A DNA stretch of 64,000 nt, from assembly GCA_963976055.1 (NCBI GenBank), contig CAXBJB010000004.1, positions 248,001 through 312,000 of the forward strand, given 5' to 3'. The first letter of the stretch is position 1; every line of letters begins with the position of its first letter. This document shows, in pieces, positions 27,186 to 35,721 of the stretch. The notes below the pieces were generated by a model that searched no databases, had not been told where the DNA came from, and worked only from the letters and a program-made list of their open reading frames with translations. The position numbers were made by a program, and so were the translations under genes. Source of the stretch: UBA1479 sp963976055. GTDB lineage: Bacteria > Pseudomonadota > Alphaproteobacteria > Rhodospirillales > Casp-alpha2.

Positions 27186-28277
27186 ATGGGAACGGATGCG
27201 CTGCGCATCGATGCCAATGCCCTGACGGCCTTCCTGGCCGAGGTGTTCCACGCCGCCGGCTGCTCCCAGGCCGAGGGTCGGCGCGTCGCCGAAAACCTGG
27301 TCGAGGCGAATCTGTCCGGCCATGACAGCCACGGCGTGATCCGTACGCCGCGCTATCTCGGCTGGCTCAAGACCGGCAACCTGGTCTCCGACCGCGAGGT
27401 TTCCGTGGTCAGCGACGCGGGCGCCCTGATGATTCTCGACGGCCAGTTCGGGTTCGGCCAGACCGTGGGGCCGCAGGCCGTCACCCGCGGCATCGAACGT
27501 GCCAAGGAATTGGGCGTCGCCGTGGTCGCCCTGCGCCATGCCGGGCATCTGGGGCGCATCGGCGCCTTCGCCGAGACGGCGGCGGCGGAAAACCAGGTGT
27601 CGGTGCATTTCGTCAACGTGGCGGGCAGTGTCCTGGTCGCCCCCTTCGGCGGGGCGGAACGGCGCATGTCGACGGCCCCGGTCGCCATCGGTGTACCGGG
27701 GGCGGGAGGGGCTCCGGTGATCCTGGATTTCGCGACCTCCATCGTTGCCGAGGGCAAGGTCCTGGTCGCCTCCAAGGGCGGCAAACCCCTGCCCGAGGGC
27801 AGCCTGATCGGCCCCGACGGCAGGCCCAGCGCCGACCCGGCCATGCTGTACGGTCCCGCCGACCCGGCGGTGCAACCCAATTCGCGCAATGGTGCCGGGG
27901 CCCTGGTCGCCATGGGGGGACACAAGGGATCGGGCTTGGCGCTGATGTGCGAACTGCTGGCGGGTGCCCTCACCGGATCGGGTGCCACCGGGCCGGGATA
28001 CGACAAGATCTACAACGGCATGCTGTCGATCTACATGTCCCGCGACCGCTTCGGCGCGGAAGACGACTACGCCCGCGAACTGCGCCGCTACGTCGACTAT
28101 GTGAAAAGTGCCAAGCCCGTGCAAGGCGGCGGCGAGGTGCTGGTCCCCGGCGAGCTCGAGGCCCGCATGCGGGACGCGCGGCGCAAGGACGGCGTTCCGC
28201 TCGCCCCCGACGCCTGGGCGGCCATATCGGGTGCGGGCCGCGACCTGGGCGTGACGCCCCCCGACCCGCTTTCCTAA
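27186..28277 (+). CDS. Malate/L-lactate dehydrogenase family oxidoreductase (Ldh2/ComC-like)
   Basis: 363 aa, a typical length for the Ldh_2 family, a fold unrelated to classical lactate dehydrogenases. Family marks include GHDSHGVIRTPRY, the catalytic-type His in RHAGHLGRIG, the VAPFGG segment and GGHKGSGLALMCELLAG. It is an NAD(P)-dependent 2-hydroxyacid/2-oxoacid enzyme. As the last gene of the TRAP operon it probably oxidises or reduces the imported solute. With the preceding PGDH-like enzyme it could act as a two-enzyme racemase. Confidence 0.9.
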   Translation: MGTDALRIDANALTAFLAEVFHAAGCSQAEGRRVAENLVEANLSGHDSHGVIRTPRYLGWLKTGNLVSDREVSVVSDAGALMILDGQFGFGQTVGPQAVTRGIERAKELGVAVVALRHAGHLGRIGAFAETAAAENQVSVHFVNVAGSVLVAPFGGAERRMSTAPVAIGVPGAGGAPVILDFATSIVAEGKVLVASKGGKPLPEGSLIGPDGRPSADPAMLYGPADPAVQPNSRNGAGALVAMGGHKGSGLALMCELLAGALTGSGATGPGYDKIYNGMLSIYMSRDRFGAEDDYARELRRYVDYVKSAKPVQGGGEVLVPGELEARMRDARRKDGVPLAPDAWAAISGAGRDLGVTPPDPLS

Positions 28278-28286
28278 AAGCACGGA

Positions 28287-29054
28287 TCAGGACTCGGCGA
28301 GGTCTTCCAGCCTGTCCGGTTTGCGGATCACGATCATGCGGCCGCGGATCAGGATCACCTGATCCTTCTGCCAGCGGTCGAGGGTCGTCGTCACCCATTG
28401 CCGGGTCGAGCCGACGATGTCCGCCAACTGGTCGTGGGTGACCCGGCGGTCGATCAGCACGCCCTCGGCATCGTCGCGGCCATGGACCTGGCCCATGATC
28501 TTCAACAACTGCGCCAGGCGCTGCGCGACGGACCGCGTGCCCAGCATCTGCACCAGTTGGGAATAACATTTGCCCTTGGCGACCAGGGCGTCGATCAGGC
28601 ACAGCGCGAAGATCGGCATGCGTTCGATCAGGTCGCGGACCACGGCCCCGGACAGGGCCATGACGCGGGAATCCTCCATGGCCTCGCCGGACCACAGGTG
28701 AACGCCGCCGCCGAACACCTCGGGCCCGCCGATGAAGTGGCCGGGCGTCCAATAGGCGAGCGTCAGTTCGCGCCCCGACGGGCCGGTGCAGAAGGTGCGC
28801 ACGCGCCCGCTTTCGATCAGATAGATTCCTTCGTGCCGGTCGCCCTGATGGAAGATGCCCTCGCCGCGCTGGGCCTTGATGGTGGACCCGCGCGAGCGGA
28901 TGAAGGTGACTTCCTCCATGCTCAGGCGGTCGAGAAAGGTCGATCCCTCGTTCAGGTCCGACATGCTTTCCGAGAGGAACAGGGCGGAAAGGGGTTCGTC
29001 CGTTGTCATATCCCTGGTCTCTATCACGCGCGGCCGGGGCGGGATTTCAGTCAC
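28287..29054 (-). CDS. Crp/Fnr-family transcriptional regulator
   Basis: 255 aa from GTG 29052-29054. AGGAGA lies 8 nt upstream on the minus strand; an ATG at 29009 has a poorly spaced site. Residues about 35-150 are a cyclic-nucleotide-binding-like beta roll (RGEGIFHQGD, GIYLIESGRVR). The C-terminal winged HTH has RVTHDQLADIVGSTRQWVTT. No Fnr-type N-terminal Cys set is seen, so an oxygen-sensing Fe-S cluster is unlikely. It is 12 bp downstream of the cytochrome c gene and is likely the last gene of the ABC-copper-cytochrome operon. It may regulate that operon. Confidence 0.88.
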   Translation of the reverse strand: MTEIPPRPRVIETRDMTTDEPLSALFLSESMSDLNEGSTFLDRLSMEEVTFIRSRGSTIKAQRGEGIFHQGDRHEGIYLIESGRVRTFCTGPSGRELTLAYWTPGHFIGGPEVFGGGVHLWSGEAMEDSRVMALSGAVVRDLIERMPIFALCLIDALVAKGKCYSQLVQMLGTRSVAQRLAQLLKIMGQVHGRDDAEGVLIDRRVTHDQLADIVGSTRQWVTTTLDRWQKDQVILIRGRMIVIRKPDRLEDLAES

Positions 29055-29066
29055 CGCGCCCGTCTC

Positions 29067-29735
29067 CTAGTTTCTCGGCGCGGCGGCGAGATAGCCGCCG
29101 ACGGCCCGGATGTTCGCATTGCTCAGTTTCGCCGCGACCCAGGCCATGACGCCGCCGGGATCGTTCGCGCGGTCGCCCGAGCGGAAATCCGTCAGCTGTT
29201 TTACCACATAGTCGGCATGTTGCGCCTCAAGCCTGGGCGCGCCCGAGGCCGCCACCTTGTCCTTGCCGTGGCAGGACACGCAGGCGGGCAGGCCGCGCGC
29301 GGTATCGCCCTCGTGATAGAGCGTCTGGCCGGCCAGGCGCTCATCATCCGGCGGCGGCGGCGCGGGCGGCGGTGGCGGCAGGCCGGCGAAGTATTTGGCG
29401 ACCACGGGAATGTCCTTCTCCGCGATCAGGCCGGCTATGCCCTGCATCTGCTCGCCGTCGTTGGTCCGCCGGACGGTGCGGAAATCCCGGATCTGTTTTT
29501 CGATATAGGCCGGCACCTGGGCCGCCAGCTTGGGGAACCTGGCCATGCGCGACACGCCGTCGAGGGAATGGCAGAGCGCGCAGTTCTCCCACGGCTTCAG
29601 GCCGCTTTCGTCGATCATACCGGCCTGCGCGGGTAACGCGCACAGCATCGCGGCAAGCACGGTGCCACCGGCGATGGAGGATAAGCAGATCACGTGGATT
29701 GCCCGTATCTTCCGGTCACGATCCTTTGTGATCAT
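29067..29735 (-). CDS. Diheme cytochrome c (c4-like)
   Basis: 222 aa. A signal peptide covers about residues 1-38. Two haem motifs are seen, CALCH at 52-56 and CVSCH at 152-156, separated by a Pro-rich linker (about 120-130), giving two cytochrome c domains of about 85 residues each. Met residues suitable as sixth ligands lie in GEQMQGI and GGVMAWV. It is a periplasmic electron carrier. Its start lies inside the end of the PCuAC gene (20-bp overlap). Position after Sco and PCuAC suggests electron transfer connected to a copper enzyme or oxidase. Confidence 0.9.
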   Translation of the reverse strand: MITKDRDRKIRAIHVICLSSIAGGTVLAAMLCALPAQAGMIDESGLKPWENCALCHSLDGVSRMARFPKLAAQVPAYIEKQIRDFRTVRRTNDGEQMQGIAGLIAEKDIPVVAKYFAGLPPPPPAPPPPDDERLAGQTLYHEGDTARGLPACVSCHGKDKVAASGAPRLEAQHADYVVKQLTDFRSGDRANDPGGVMAWVAAKLSNANIRAVGGYLAAAPRN

Positions 29736-30288
29736 GGCCTTTGTGGCCGTGGTCCATATGGTCGTGATTCATGGGAGCGGCGGCCCCTCGCTTGCGCACC
29801 TCGGCCTTGACCGCGACGGTTGTGCCGTCGTCCAAGGTCAAGGCAAGGTCGATCGTGTCGCCCGGGGCCACGGGTTTCTTGGGGCCCATTAGCATGATGT
29901 GCAGGCCGTGCGGCTTGAACGCCACGGACGATCCCGCCGGCAGATCGACCTGGGCCAGATGCTGCATGACGTTCACGCCGTCCTTCACCTGGCTGGCGTG
30001 CATCGCCGCCGAAGCATACTGCGGACTGTGCACCGCCGTCACCGCGCGGAGATCCGCGCCGTGGTTCATCAACACCAGATAGGCGGCATGGGCCTTCACC
30101 CCCGGCGGGGCGACGGGCACCCAGGCGTCCATGGCCATGACGGGGCCCTGATGGGGCGAGGTCTTGGCGTCCGCCGTTTGGGTCTTGAGGAAAGCATGGG
30201 CCTCGCAGGCCTGTGCCGTCTGGGCCGCAAGGGTCAGGGCGGCTCCGGTCAGGCAGCCGAGGCAGGTTTTGTAGATATATGATGTCAT
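29716..30288 (-). CDS. Periplasmic copper chaperone PCuAC
   Basis: 190 aa with a signal peptide ending near ACEA (about residue 27). The copper motif H(M)x10Mx21HxM is exact: His97, Met108, His130 and Met132. The C-terminal tail (about 174-188) is His/Asp-rich and could bind extra copper. PCuAC proteins carry Cu(I) to the CuA site of cytochrome oxidase, working with Sco. The ATG follows the Sco stop directly (TGAATG), with AAGGAA as ribosome binding site. Confidence 0.93.
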   Translation of the reverse strand: MTSYIYKTCLGCLTGAALTLAAQTAQACEAHAFLKTQTADAKTSPHQGPVMAMDAWVPVAPPGVKAHAAYLVLMNHGADLRAVTAVHSPQYASAAMHASQVKDGVNVMQHLAQVDLPAGSSVAFKPHGLHIMLMGPKKPVAPGDTIDLALTLDDGTTVAVKAEVRKRGAAAPMNHDHMDHGHKGHDHKGS

Positions 30289-30906
30289 TCAATTGTTCCT
30301 TTGCGCACGGACATAGGAGATCTGCTTGCGGGCCAGGTACTCGGCGACCTCGCCGGGGTCGAGCGGCGGCGACAGCTTGGCATGGACACGCCCGTCCGGC
30401 CCGGTGACGATGACGCTGGCGCTGTGCTGAACCTCGTAGTCGCCGCCCGATTTGGGCTTGCCGATGCGGTAGAATCCGTCGATGCCCTTGACCAGTTTGG
30501 CAAGTTCCGCATGGCTGCCGGTTACACCGATGAACTTGGGGTCGAAATGGGCCACGTAGTCGGCCATCACCGGCGCGTCGCGCTGGGGATCGACGCCGAC
30601 GAACACGACCTGGGGCAGCTTGTCCGGGCGCACGCGCAAGGTCATCTGATTGACGACCTCGGCGATGTTGGACAGCACGAAGGGACAGACGTCGGGGCAG
30701 GCCGTGAAGCCGATGGCGGTCAGCGACCAATGGCCCTTGTAGCGCTCGGCCGTGAAGGGCTGACCCTTGTGATCGGACAGCGTAAAGGCCGGCAGGGCTT
30801 CGGGCTTGTTCGGTTCGACCACGCGAATCTCGGCGCGAACGCTCCCCCCGCCCAGGCCGGCGGCCAGAAGGACCAAAAAAGCGGAAAGGACGAAGCGGCG
30901 GCGCAT
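30289..30906 (-). CDS. Sco1/SenC copper chaperone and thiol reductase
   Basis: 205 aa. The N-terminal hydrophobic segment (about 5-24) is an anchor or signal. The CPDVC motif has Cys70 and Cys74, and the third copper ligand His161 is in VQHSA, so all Sco ligands are present. It delivers copper to, or reduces, the CuA site in the periplasm. It starts 9 bp after the ABC ATPase stop, which places a copper-centre assembly factor in the same operon as a NitT/TauT-type transporter. Confidence 0.93.
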   Translation of the reverse strand: MRRRFVLSAFLVLLAAGLGGGSVRAEIRVVEPNKPEALPAFTLSDHKGQPFTAERYKGHWSLTAIGFTACPDVCPFVLSNIAEVVNQMTLRVRPDKLPQVVFVGVDPQRDAPVMADYVAHFDPKFIGVTGSHAELAKLVKGIDGFYRIGKPKSGGDYEVQHSASVIVTGPDGRVHAKLSPPLDPGEVAEYLARKQISYVRAQRNN

Positions 30907-30915
30907 GGCAGGGTC

Positions 30916-31773
30916 CTAATGGTTCTGCTGGTCGAAGGCGCGCAGGCTTTCGCTGCGGATGCGTTCCATGCAGCGGCGTTTCAGCGCGACGAAGGTTTCA
31001 TCGGTGTAGATTTCCGGCGTGCGCGGGCGCGCGATGTCGACCTTGAAGTCGTCGATGATGCGCCCGGGGGCGGCGCTCATGACGACGACCCGGTCGGCCA
31101 AAAACACGGCTTCGTCCACATCATGGGTGACGAACATCACCGTGGTGCCGAAATCTTCCCAGATGCGCAGCAGGTTTTCCTGCATCATCAGCCGGGTCTG
31201 CGCGTCCAATGCGCCGAACGGCTCATCCATCAACAGGACGGAAGGATAGTTGGCGAGCGCGCGGGCGATGCCGACGCGCTGCTGCATGCCGCCCGACAGT
31301 TCCGACGGGTAGTGCTTCGCGAAGCGCGACAGCCCGACCATGTTGAGGAACGTATAGGCGATGGATTGCGCCTCGGACCGGCTGTGGCCGGCCAGAAGCG
31401 GGCCGAAGGCGACATTGTCGCGCACGGTTTTCCACGGCATCAGGGAATACTGCTGAAACACCATGCCGCGGTCGGGGCCGGGCTGAGTCACGGCCTTGCC
31501 GTCGACCTTGACCGCGCCGGCCGTCGGCTGCACGAAGCCCGCGATGGAATTCAGCAGCGTCGACTTGCCGCAACCCGACGGCCCCAAGATGCACAGGAAC
31601 TCGCCCGGTTGAACGTCGAGCGTCGTGCTTTCCACGGCCGTATGGGCATCGGCGCCGGCACCGAACACCACGGCGACATCGTCGATGGTGACGTGGCCCT
31701 TGCCGGCGCTCGAGCGGCGGGCTTCGGCCTCCGGGTCCTTGTCGCGGGTCAAGCTGATGATGTTGGCGATCAT
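30916..31773 (-). CDS. NitT/TauT-type ABC transporter ATP-binding protein
   Basis: 285 aa. Walker A GPSGCGKS is at residues 64-71, the Q-loop in FQQYSLMPWKT, the signature LSGGMQQR, Walker B in LLMDEPFGALD and the switch His in THDVDEA. The MPWKTV segment and THDVDEAVFLADR are typical of the SsuB/TauB/NrtD subgroup. It powers the permease encoded two genes upstream. Its ATG overlaps the stop of the accessory membrane protein gene (ATGA). Confidence 0.94.
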   Translation of the reverse strand: MIANIISLTRDKDPEAEARRSSAGKGHVTIDDVAVVFGAGADAHTAVESTTLDVQPGEFLCILGPSGCGKSTLLNSIAGFVQPTAGAVKVDGKAVTQPGPDRGMVFQQYSLMPWKTVRDNVAFGPLLAGHSRSEAQSIAYTFLNMVGLSRFAKHYPSELSGGMQQRVGIARALANYPSVLLMDEPFGALDAQTRLMMQENLLRIWEDFGTTVMFVTHDVDEAVFLADRVVVMSAAPGRIIDDFKVDIARPRTPEIYTDETFVALKRRCMERIRSESLRAFDQQNH

Positions 31774-32468
31774 TGGGGGGCTCCCATGACTGATTTCGGA
31801 TAGGGATTTTCAGTTATCGTCGCGGCGGTCTTGGCGTCGCCCGACAGAACGTAAAGAGAGGCTAGCAGCAGCCCGAAGCCGGCGTATTCGATCCACCAGC
31901 CGAACTGTTCCAGCCACAATGAGGACGACACGCCGAGACCCAGGATCGCCAGCCCGACGACCCAGCTGGGCGTGGCGCAGCAGACAACCCAGGCCAGGGT
32001 CACGTTGGTCATGGCGACCAGCGCGCCCCCCAGGCCGCCGACGGCCCCGGCGCCGGTCCACCGGCCCGTCGAACAGGCGGCGCGGCGCGTGGCCATCAGC
32101 GTGACGAGAGTGGCGATCAGGCTGCCCAGCAGGCAGACGACCAGGACCTTGGCCGGGTTGATGTTCAGGCTCCATTCGGAAATGCCGTTGCCGAAGTCGT
32201 AGTTCATGCGCCCGATCTCGAACAGCCATTCCTGGGCGATGATCGCGCCCATGTCGGACAGCGAGGGCGTCGCGCGAATGATCTCGGCGACGTTGCCCAG
32301 CCAGTCATAGGTGACGGCATAGTTGGGCCAGGCCTGGAAGCGGGCGACCAGGGCGGCGAACATGACAAGGTAGTAGACGGCGGGAAAGCCCAGCGTCACG
32401 GCCAGCCACAGGCGCGGCCGCGCCGCGACCGCGCCCTTGATGCGCCCTGCCCGGCCGGCGGCCGTCAT
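31770..32468 (-). CDS. Accessory membrane protein of the ABC operon, unknown function
   Basis: 232 aa from ATG 32466-32468, overlapping the permease stop by 4 bp; the open frame continues upstream only as a shadow of the permease. It has about five hydrophobic helices (roughly residues 17-40, 95-115, 127-150, 153-172 and 190-205). It lacks the EAA loop of ABC permeases, so it is not a second canonical permease. Its position with overlaps on both sides makes it a likely structural or regulatory partner of the transporter. I do not recognise the family. Confidence 0.8.
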   Translation of the reverse strand: MTAAGRAGRIKGAVAARPRLWLAVTLGFPAVYYLVMFAALVARFQAWPNYAVTYDWLGNVAEIIRATPSLSDMGAIIAQEWLFEIGRMNYDFGNGISEWSLNINPAKVLVVCLLGSLIATLVTLMATRRAACSTGRWTGAGAVGGLGGALVAMTNVTLAWVVCCATPSWVVGLAILGLGVSSSLWLEQFGWWIEYAGFGLLLASLYVLSGDAKTAATITENPYPKSVMGAPQ

Positions 32469-33430
32469 CGCGACCGCCGCTGCCAGCCGAGCAACGGCCG
32501 GGTCGCCAGCCGCACCGCATAGGTCGACAGCGTCCCCAGGCCGCCGATCATCAACATGCCGACGACGATGTCCGGATAGTTGATCAGCGAGTAGGCGTTC
32601 CAGGTGAAGTAGCCGATGCCGTACTGGCCCGAGATGATTTCCCCGGCCAGAAGCGAAAACCAGGACACGCCCATGCCGATGGCAAGGCCGGCGGTGATGG
32701 AGGGCAGGGCGGCGGGAATGACCACATGCCAGAAGATTTCCCGGCGGTTGGCGCCGAGGGACTTGGCGGCGCGGATCAGCACGTCCGGCGTCAGTTCGGC
32801 GCCGTGGGCCGTGTTCAGGATGATGGGGAACAGGGCTCCTAAGAAGGTGATGTAGATGATCGAGCTTTCCTCGGTCGGCCACATCAGGATGGCCAGCGGA
32901 ATCCAGGCCACCGCCGGAATCGGGCGCAGAATTTCGATATAGGGCGAGATCACGTCGCGGGCCAGGCGCGAGCGGCCGATCATGAGACCCAGCAGAATGC
33001 CGAGCCCGACGGCGCTCATGTACCCGATGACGATGCGCTGCATCGACACCGCGATGTGGATGTAAAATTCAGTGGAATGGACATGCGCGACGAAGGCGGT
33101 CCAGACCTTGAGCGGCGAGGGCACGTTCTCGAAGTTGATGAAATAATTGAACTTCGTTTCCGTCGCGACATGCCAGATCAGAACCCCCAGGGCTAGCGCG
33201 ATCAGGCGGATCGACCAGGACTTGGCGAAGGGTACCAAGGCTTTGGGCTTCAGAACGGCGGCGACCAGGACGCCGACGGCTTCCTTGGGCGTGACCGGCT
33301 GACGGGTTTCGGCGTCGCGGGCGGAAACGGCGTTTGCGCCGGCCGGGGCGTCAGCGTGCGGTTCTGGAATGGGAGCGTTCATCGCGCCGGTATCTCCGTG
33401 GTTTCGGTCGTCGTCTTTTTGGATGCTCAT
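32465..33430 (-). CDS. NitT/TauT-type ABC transporter permease
   Basis: 321 aa. A polar 45-residue N-terminus is followed by six helices. The BPD-type core has ILRPIPAVAWIPLAILMW and the EAA-like loop AAKSLGANRREIFWHVVIPAALPSI. It matches SsuC/TauC/NrtB permeases of nitrate, sulfonate and taurine systems. It lies 96 bp after the binding-protein gene, separated by a hairpin. Confidence 0.93.
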   Translation of the reverse strand: MSIQKDDDRNHGDTGAMNAPIPEPHADAPAGANAVSARDAETRQPVTPKEAVGVLVAAVLKPKALVPFAKSWSIRLIALALGVLIWHVATETKFNYFINFENVPSPLKVWTAFVAHVHSTEFYIHIAVSMQRIVIGYMSAVGLGILLGLMIGRSRLARDVISPYIEILRPIPAVAWIPLAILMWPTEESSIIYITFLGALFPIILNTAHGAELTPDVLIRAAKSLGANRREIFWHVVIPAALPSITAGLAIGMGVSWFSLLAGEIISGQYGIGYFTWNAYSLINYPDIVVGMLMIGGLGTLSTYAVRLATRPLLGWQRRSR

Positions 33431-33478
33431 GGCCGTCTTCGGGCTTCTGCCAAGGGGGTCGGCCAGGGCCAGGAAAAG

Positions 33479-33514
33479 CCGGCGGGACGGAGGCTTGGTC
33501 CCCCGCCCCGCCGG
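33479..33514 (-). terminator. Hairpin between ABC binding-protein and permease genes
   Basis: On the minus strand, a 12-bp stem with one G-U pair forms between positions 33503-33514 and 33479-33490, with a 12-nt loop. There is no T-run. As in many ABC operons it probably dampens transcription or protects the binding-protein mRNA. Confidence 0.6.
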
Positions 33515-33526
33515 TCAGGCGTGTGA

Positions 33527-34891
33527 TCAGCTAGACTTCATGCCGATGGCGTCTTCGAAAGTAATGACCTTGCCGTCGATGGTGCCGGCATATTTTTCGG
33601 CTTCGCCGCGGCGCAGGAAGGTTGCGAATTCACCCTTCGGCGTGACGACCCAGAAGGCGGTCTTGCCGAACAGCTTGAGCCCCGTTTCCTTGTCGTAGAC
33701 GTAGGTGGAGTTGATCTTCGCACCCGTGGCGCGGAACTTGGCGATGGCACCCAGGAATTCGGGCAGGGTCGCGTATTCCTTGATCCCGTCACGTGCGTGC
33801 CAGACCTCGTTGGGCAGGCCGGCGTTCGCTTCGACCGGATTGACCACCATGGCCTTGTCCTTGTCGTAATCCACGCCCATGTCCTTGTAGGCGGCGCGGA
33901 TGTACTTCTCGGTGATCCAGTCACCGAAATCGAGCGGCGGGATCGCCTTTTCCTTGACCAGAACCGTGTGATCGAACTTGAGCGCTTCGGTCCATGCGGG
34001 TTTGATGGTCGGGTCGAGGGACAGATGGCCGCCCTTCGAGAAGTAGATGTAGAGAACTTCCTTCTCGACACCCGTCCATTTCTCCATCAAGTCGGTGGCG
34101 CGGATGGGGTCTTCCTTGATCCACTTGCCGGCGTCGTAGACGGCCTTGATGAAGGCTTGAACCACTTCCGGATAATCGTCGGCCAGATCCTTGCGCACGA
34201 CGACGCCGTGCAGATAGGGCACGCCGGCTTCCGACCCGTCATAAATCTTGCGGCCGGTGCCGCGGAATTCCATGATTTCCGACCAGGGGCAGAAGTCCGA
34301 ATGGGCGTCGATCTTGCCCGCGGCGATGTTGGCCGCACCCACGGCGGGGCTCTGGTTCTTCAACTGGAATTTGATCTTGTTGTCTTGGGCGGCCTTCAGC
34401 AGCATGCCCCAGGCGGCGGAGCCCACGGGCGTGGACACTTCCTTGCCCTCAAGATCGCTGATTTTGTAGAGGTCCGACTTCACCGGCACCACGATGGCGT
34501 TGCCCGATCCCTTCAGGTTGTAGCCGGTGCCCGCGACATAGTAGGTGCGCAGGCTGTCCGTGGCCTGGAATTTGGCGCCGTTGACGATCAGGGGATAGTC
34601 GCCCATCACGCCGATGTTCAGTTTGTTGGCCATCATCTGGTTGGTGATGGGGCCGCCGGACGAATAGTCGGCCCAGCTGATGTCGTAGTCGACGTCCTTG
34701 TATTTGCCGGTTTTCGGCAGGTGTTTTTCAAGGAGCTTCAGTTCCTTGACGACGATGCCCGCCGTATAGGTGTCGGTACACATGCTTTGATGGCCGATGG
34801 CCACCTTGATCGTTTTGGCCTGGGCCGGTGCCGCCGCTGTCACCGCCAATAAGGCCCCCAATGCCAATCCCTGCGTTACGTGCCTGAGCAT
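33527..34891 (-). CDS. NitT/TauT-type ABC transporter substrate-binding protein
   Basis: 454 aa, longer than the 320-340 of SsuA or TauA. A signal peptide of about 25 residues ends PAQA-KTI. The core has the family's GVMGDYPLIVNG and TPVGSAAWGMLLKAA segments. Residues about 340-454 form an extra C-terminal region that includes AFWVVTPKGEFATFLRRGEAEKYAGTI-like sequence. The ligand cannot be read from sequence; sulfonates, nitrate-like anions and pyrimidine precursors are all bound by relatives. It is the first gene after the 261-bp AT-rich gap and so is likely the operon's first cistron. Confidence 0.9.
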   Translation of the reverse strand: MLRHVTQGLALGALLAVTAAAPAQAKTIKVAIGHQSMCTDTYTAGIVVKELKLLEKHLPKTGKYKDVDYDISWADYSSGGPITNQMMANKLNIGVMGDYPLIVNGAKFQATDSLRTYYVAGTGYNLKGSGNAIVVPVKSDLYKISDLEGKEVSTPVGSAAWGMLLKAAQDNKIKFQLKNQSPAVGAANIAAGKIDAHSDFCPWSEIMEFRGTGRKIYDGSEAGVPYLHGVVVRKDLADDYPEVVQAFIKAVYDAGKWIKEDPIRATDLMEKWTGVEKEVLYIYFSKGGHLSLDPTIKPAWTEALKFDHTVLVKEKAIPPLDFGDWITEKYIRAAYKDMGVDYDKDKAMVVNPVEANAGLPNEVWHARDGIKEYATLPEFLGAIAKFRATGAKINSTYVYDKETGLKLFGKTAFWVVTPKGEFATFLRRGEAEKYAGTIDGKVITFEDAIGMKSS

Positions 34892-35152
34892 TGTTGAATT
34901 CTCCTTTGCTCTGCATCAAAGTTGTCTCGTTACGGCCTCTATAGGTGCAATTACCTTGCCAATTTTCGCACTTGCGAAATAAAAATAACTATTTGATATA
35001 TAACGATAAATTATCGAATTTTTGCCGGTTTTAAGTCGACTGAAATAGAAAATGATGTTTTTTTAACCTTCGCCATAATTATGTTTATTTTTTAATCATT
35101 TTAATGTCTGTTGGGACGATACAAGTTGCTGAAATACGGCCGTTCCCAAGCC
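34892..35152 (-). promoter_or_regulatory. AT-rich promoter region upstream of the ABC operon
   Basis: The 261-bp gap contains no gene. Positions 34960-35100 are much richer in A and T than the surroundings. Two small dyads are visible: TTTCGC at 34964-34969 with GCGAAA at 34974-34979, and CGATA/TATCG near 35000-35015. These are candidate operator sites for the GntR or Crp/Fnr regulator encoded in the same block. Confidence 0.5.
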
Positions 35153-35710
35153 TCAGCGGGGGGCTGCCGCCAGCCGCTTTTCGAACCACTGCAGTACCGC
35201 ATCCGCCGCCCACTCGCGGGCGCCGATCGCCGCATGGGTGATGGCGCCGTCGGGGCCGACCAGGAACGTTGCGGGCAGGGCCTGGACATGCCAGGCGCGG
35301 CCGACGGCGGATTGGCGGTCCATGACGATGGTCAGTCCGCCCACGTCCACCTGCTTCAGAAATCGCGCGACCGCGTCCGGTTTGTCGCCCAGGTTGACGG
35401 CGATAATCTCGAGCCCCCGTCCCGCCATTTCTGTTTTCAGCCGGGCCAGCGCCGGCATCTCGATGCGGCAGGGCGCGCACCACAGCGCCCAGAAGTTGAT
35501 GAGTGTGAATCCGCCCTTGCGGTCGGCCAGGGAAAACGGGGTTCCGTCCAGCCGCGGCAGGTCGATCGCAGGTGCCGTGATGGGCGCCGGCGCCGACACC
35601 ATGGGGCCGGCGCCGTCGGCAATTGCCGGAGGCCCGAAAAGAAAGGCCGCCGCGAAGATCGCGGCGGCAAGTCGGTGGCTGTGGTGGTGCGGAAGGATGG
35701 GGGGGCGCAT
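35153..35710 (-). CDS. TlpA-like periplasmic thioredoxin
   Basis: 185 aa. A signal peptide covers about residues 1-31. The thioredoxin active site WCAPC lies at 77-81 in the family context NFWALWCAPCRIEM, and the cis-Pro is in ALPATFLV. The length and sequence fit TlpA/ResA-type reductants rather than DsbA. In Bradyrhizobium TlpA reduces both ScoI and PcuC for CuA assembly. Genes for Sco and PCuAC lie in the same block, so this is probably their reductant. It is 11 bp from the GntR gene. Confidence 0.9.
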   Translation of the reverse strand: MRPPILPHHHSHRLAAAIFAAAFLFGPPAIADGAGPMVSAPAPITAPAIDLPRLDGTPFSLADRKGGFTLINFWALWCAPCRIEMPALARLKTEMAGRGLEIIAVNLGDKPDAVARFLKQVDVGGLTIVMDRQSAVGRAWHVQALPATFLVGPDGAITHAAIGAREWAADAVLQWFEKRLAAAPR

Positions 35711-35721
35711 GATGCCGCGGG

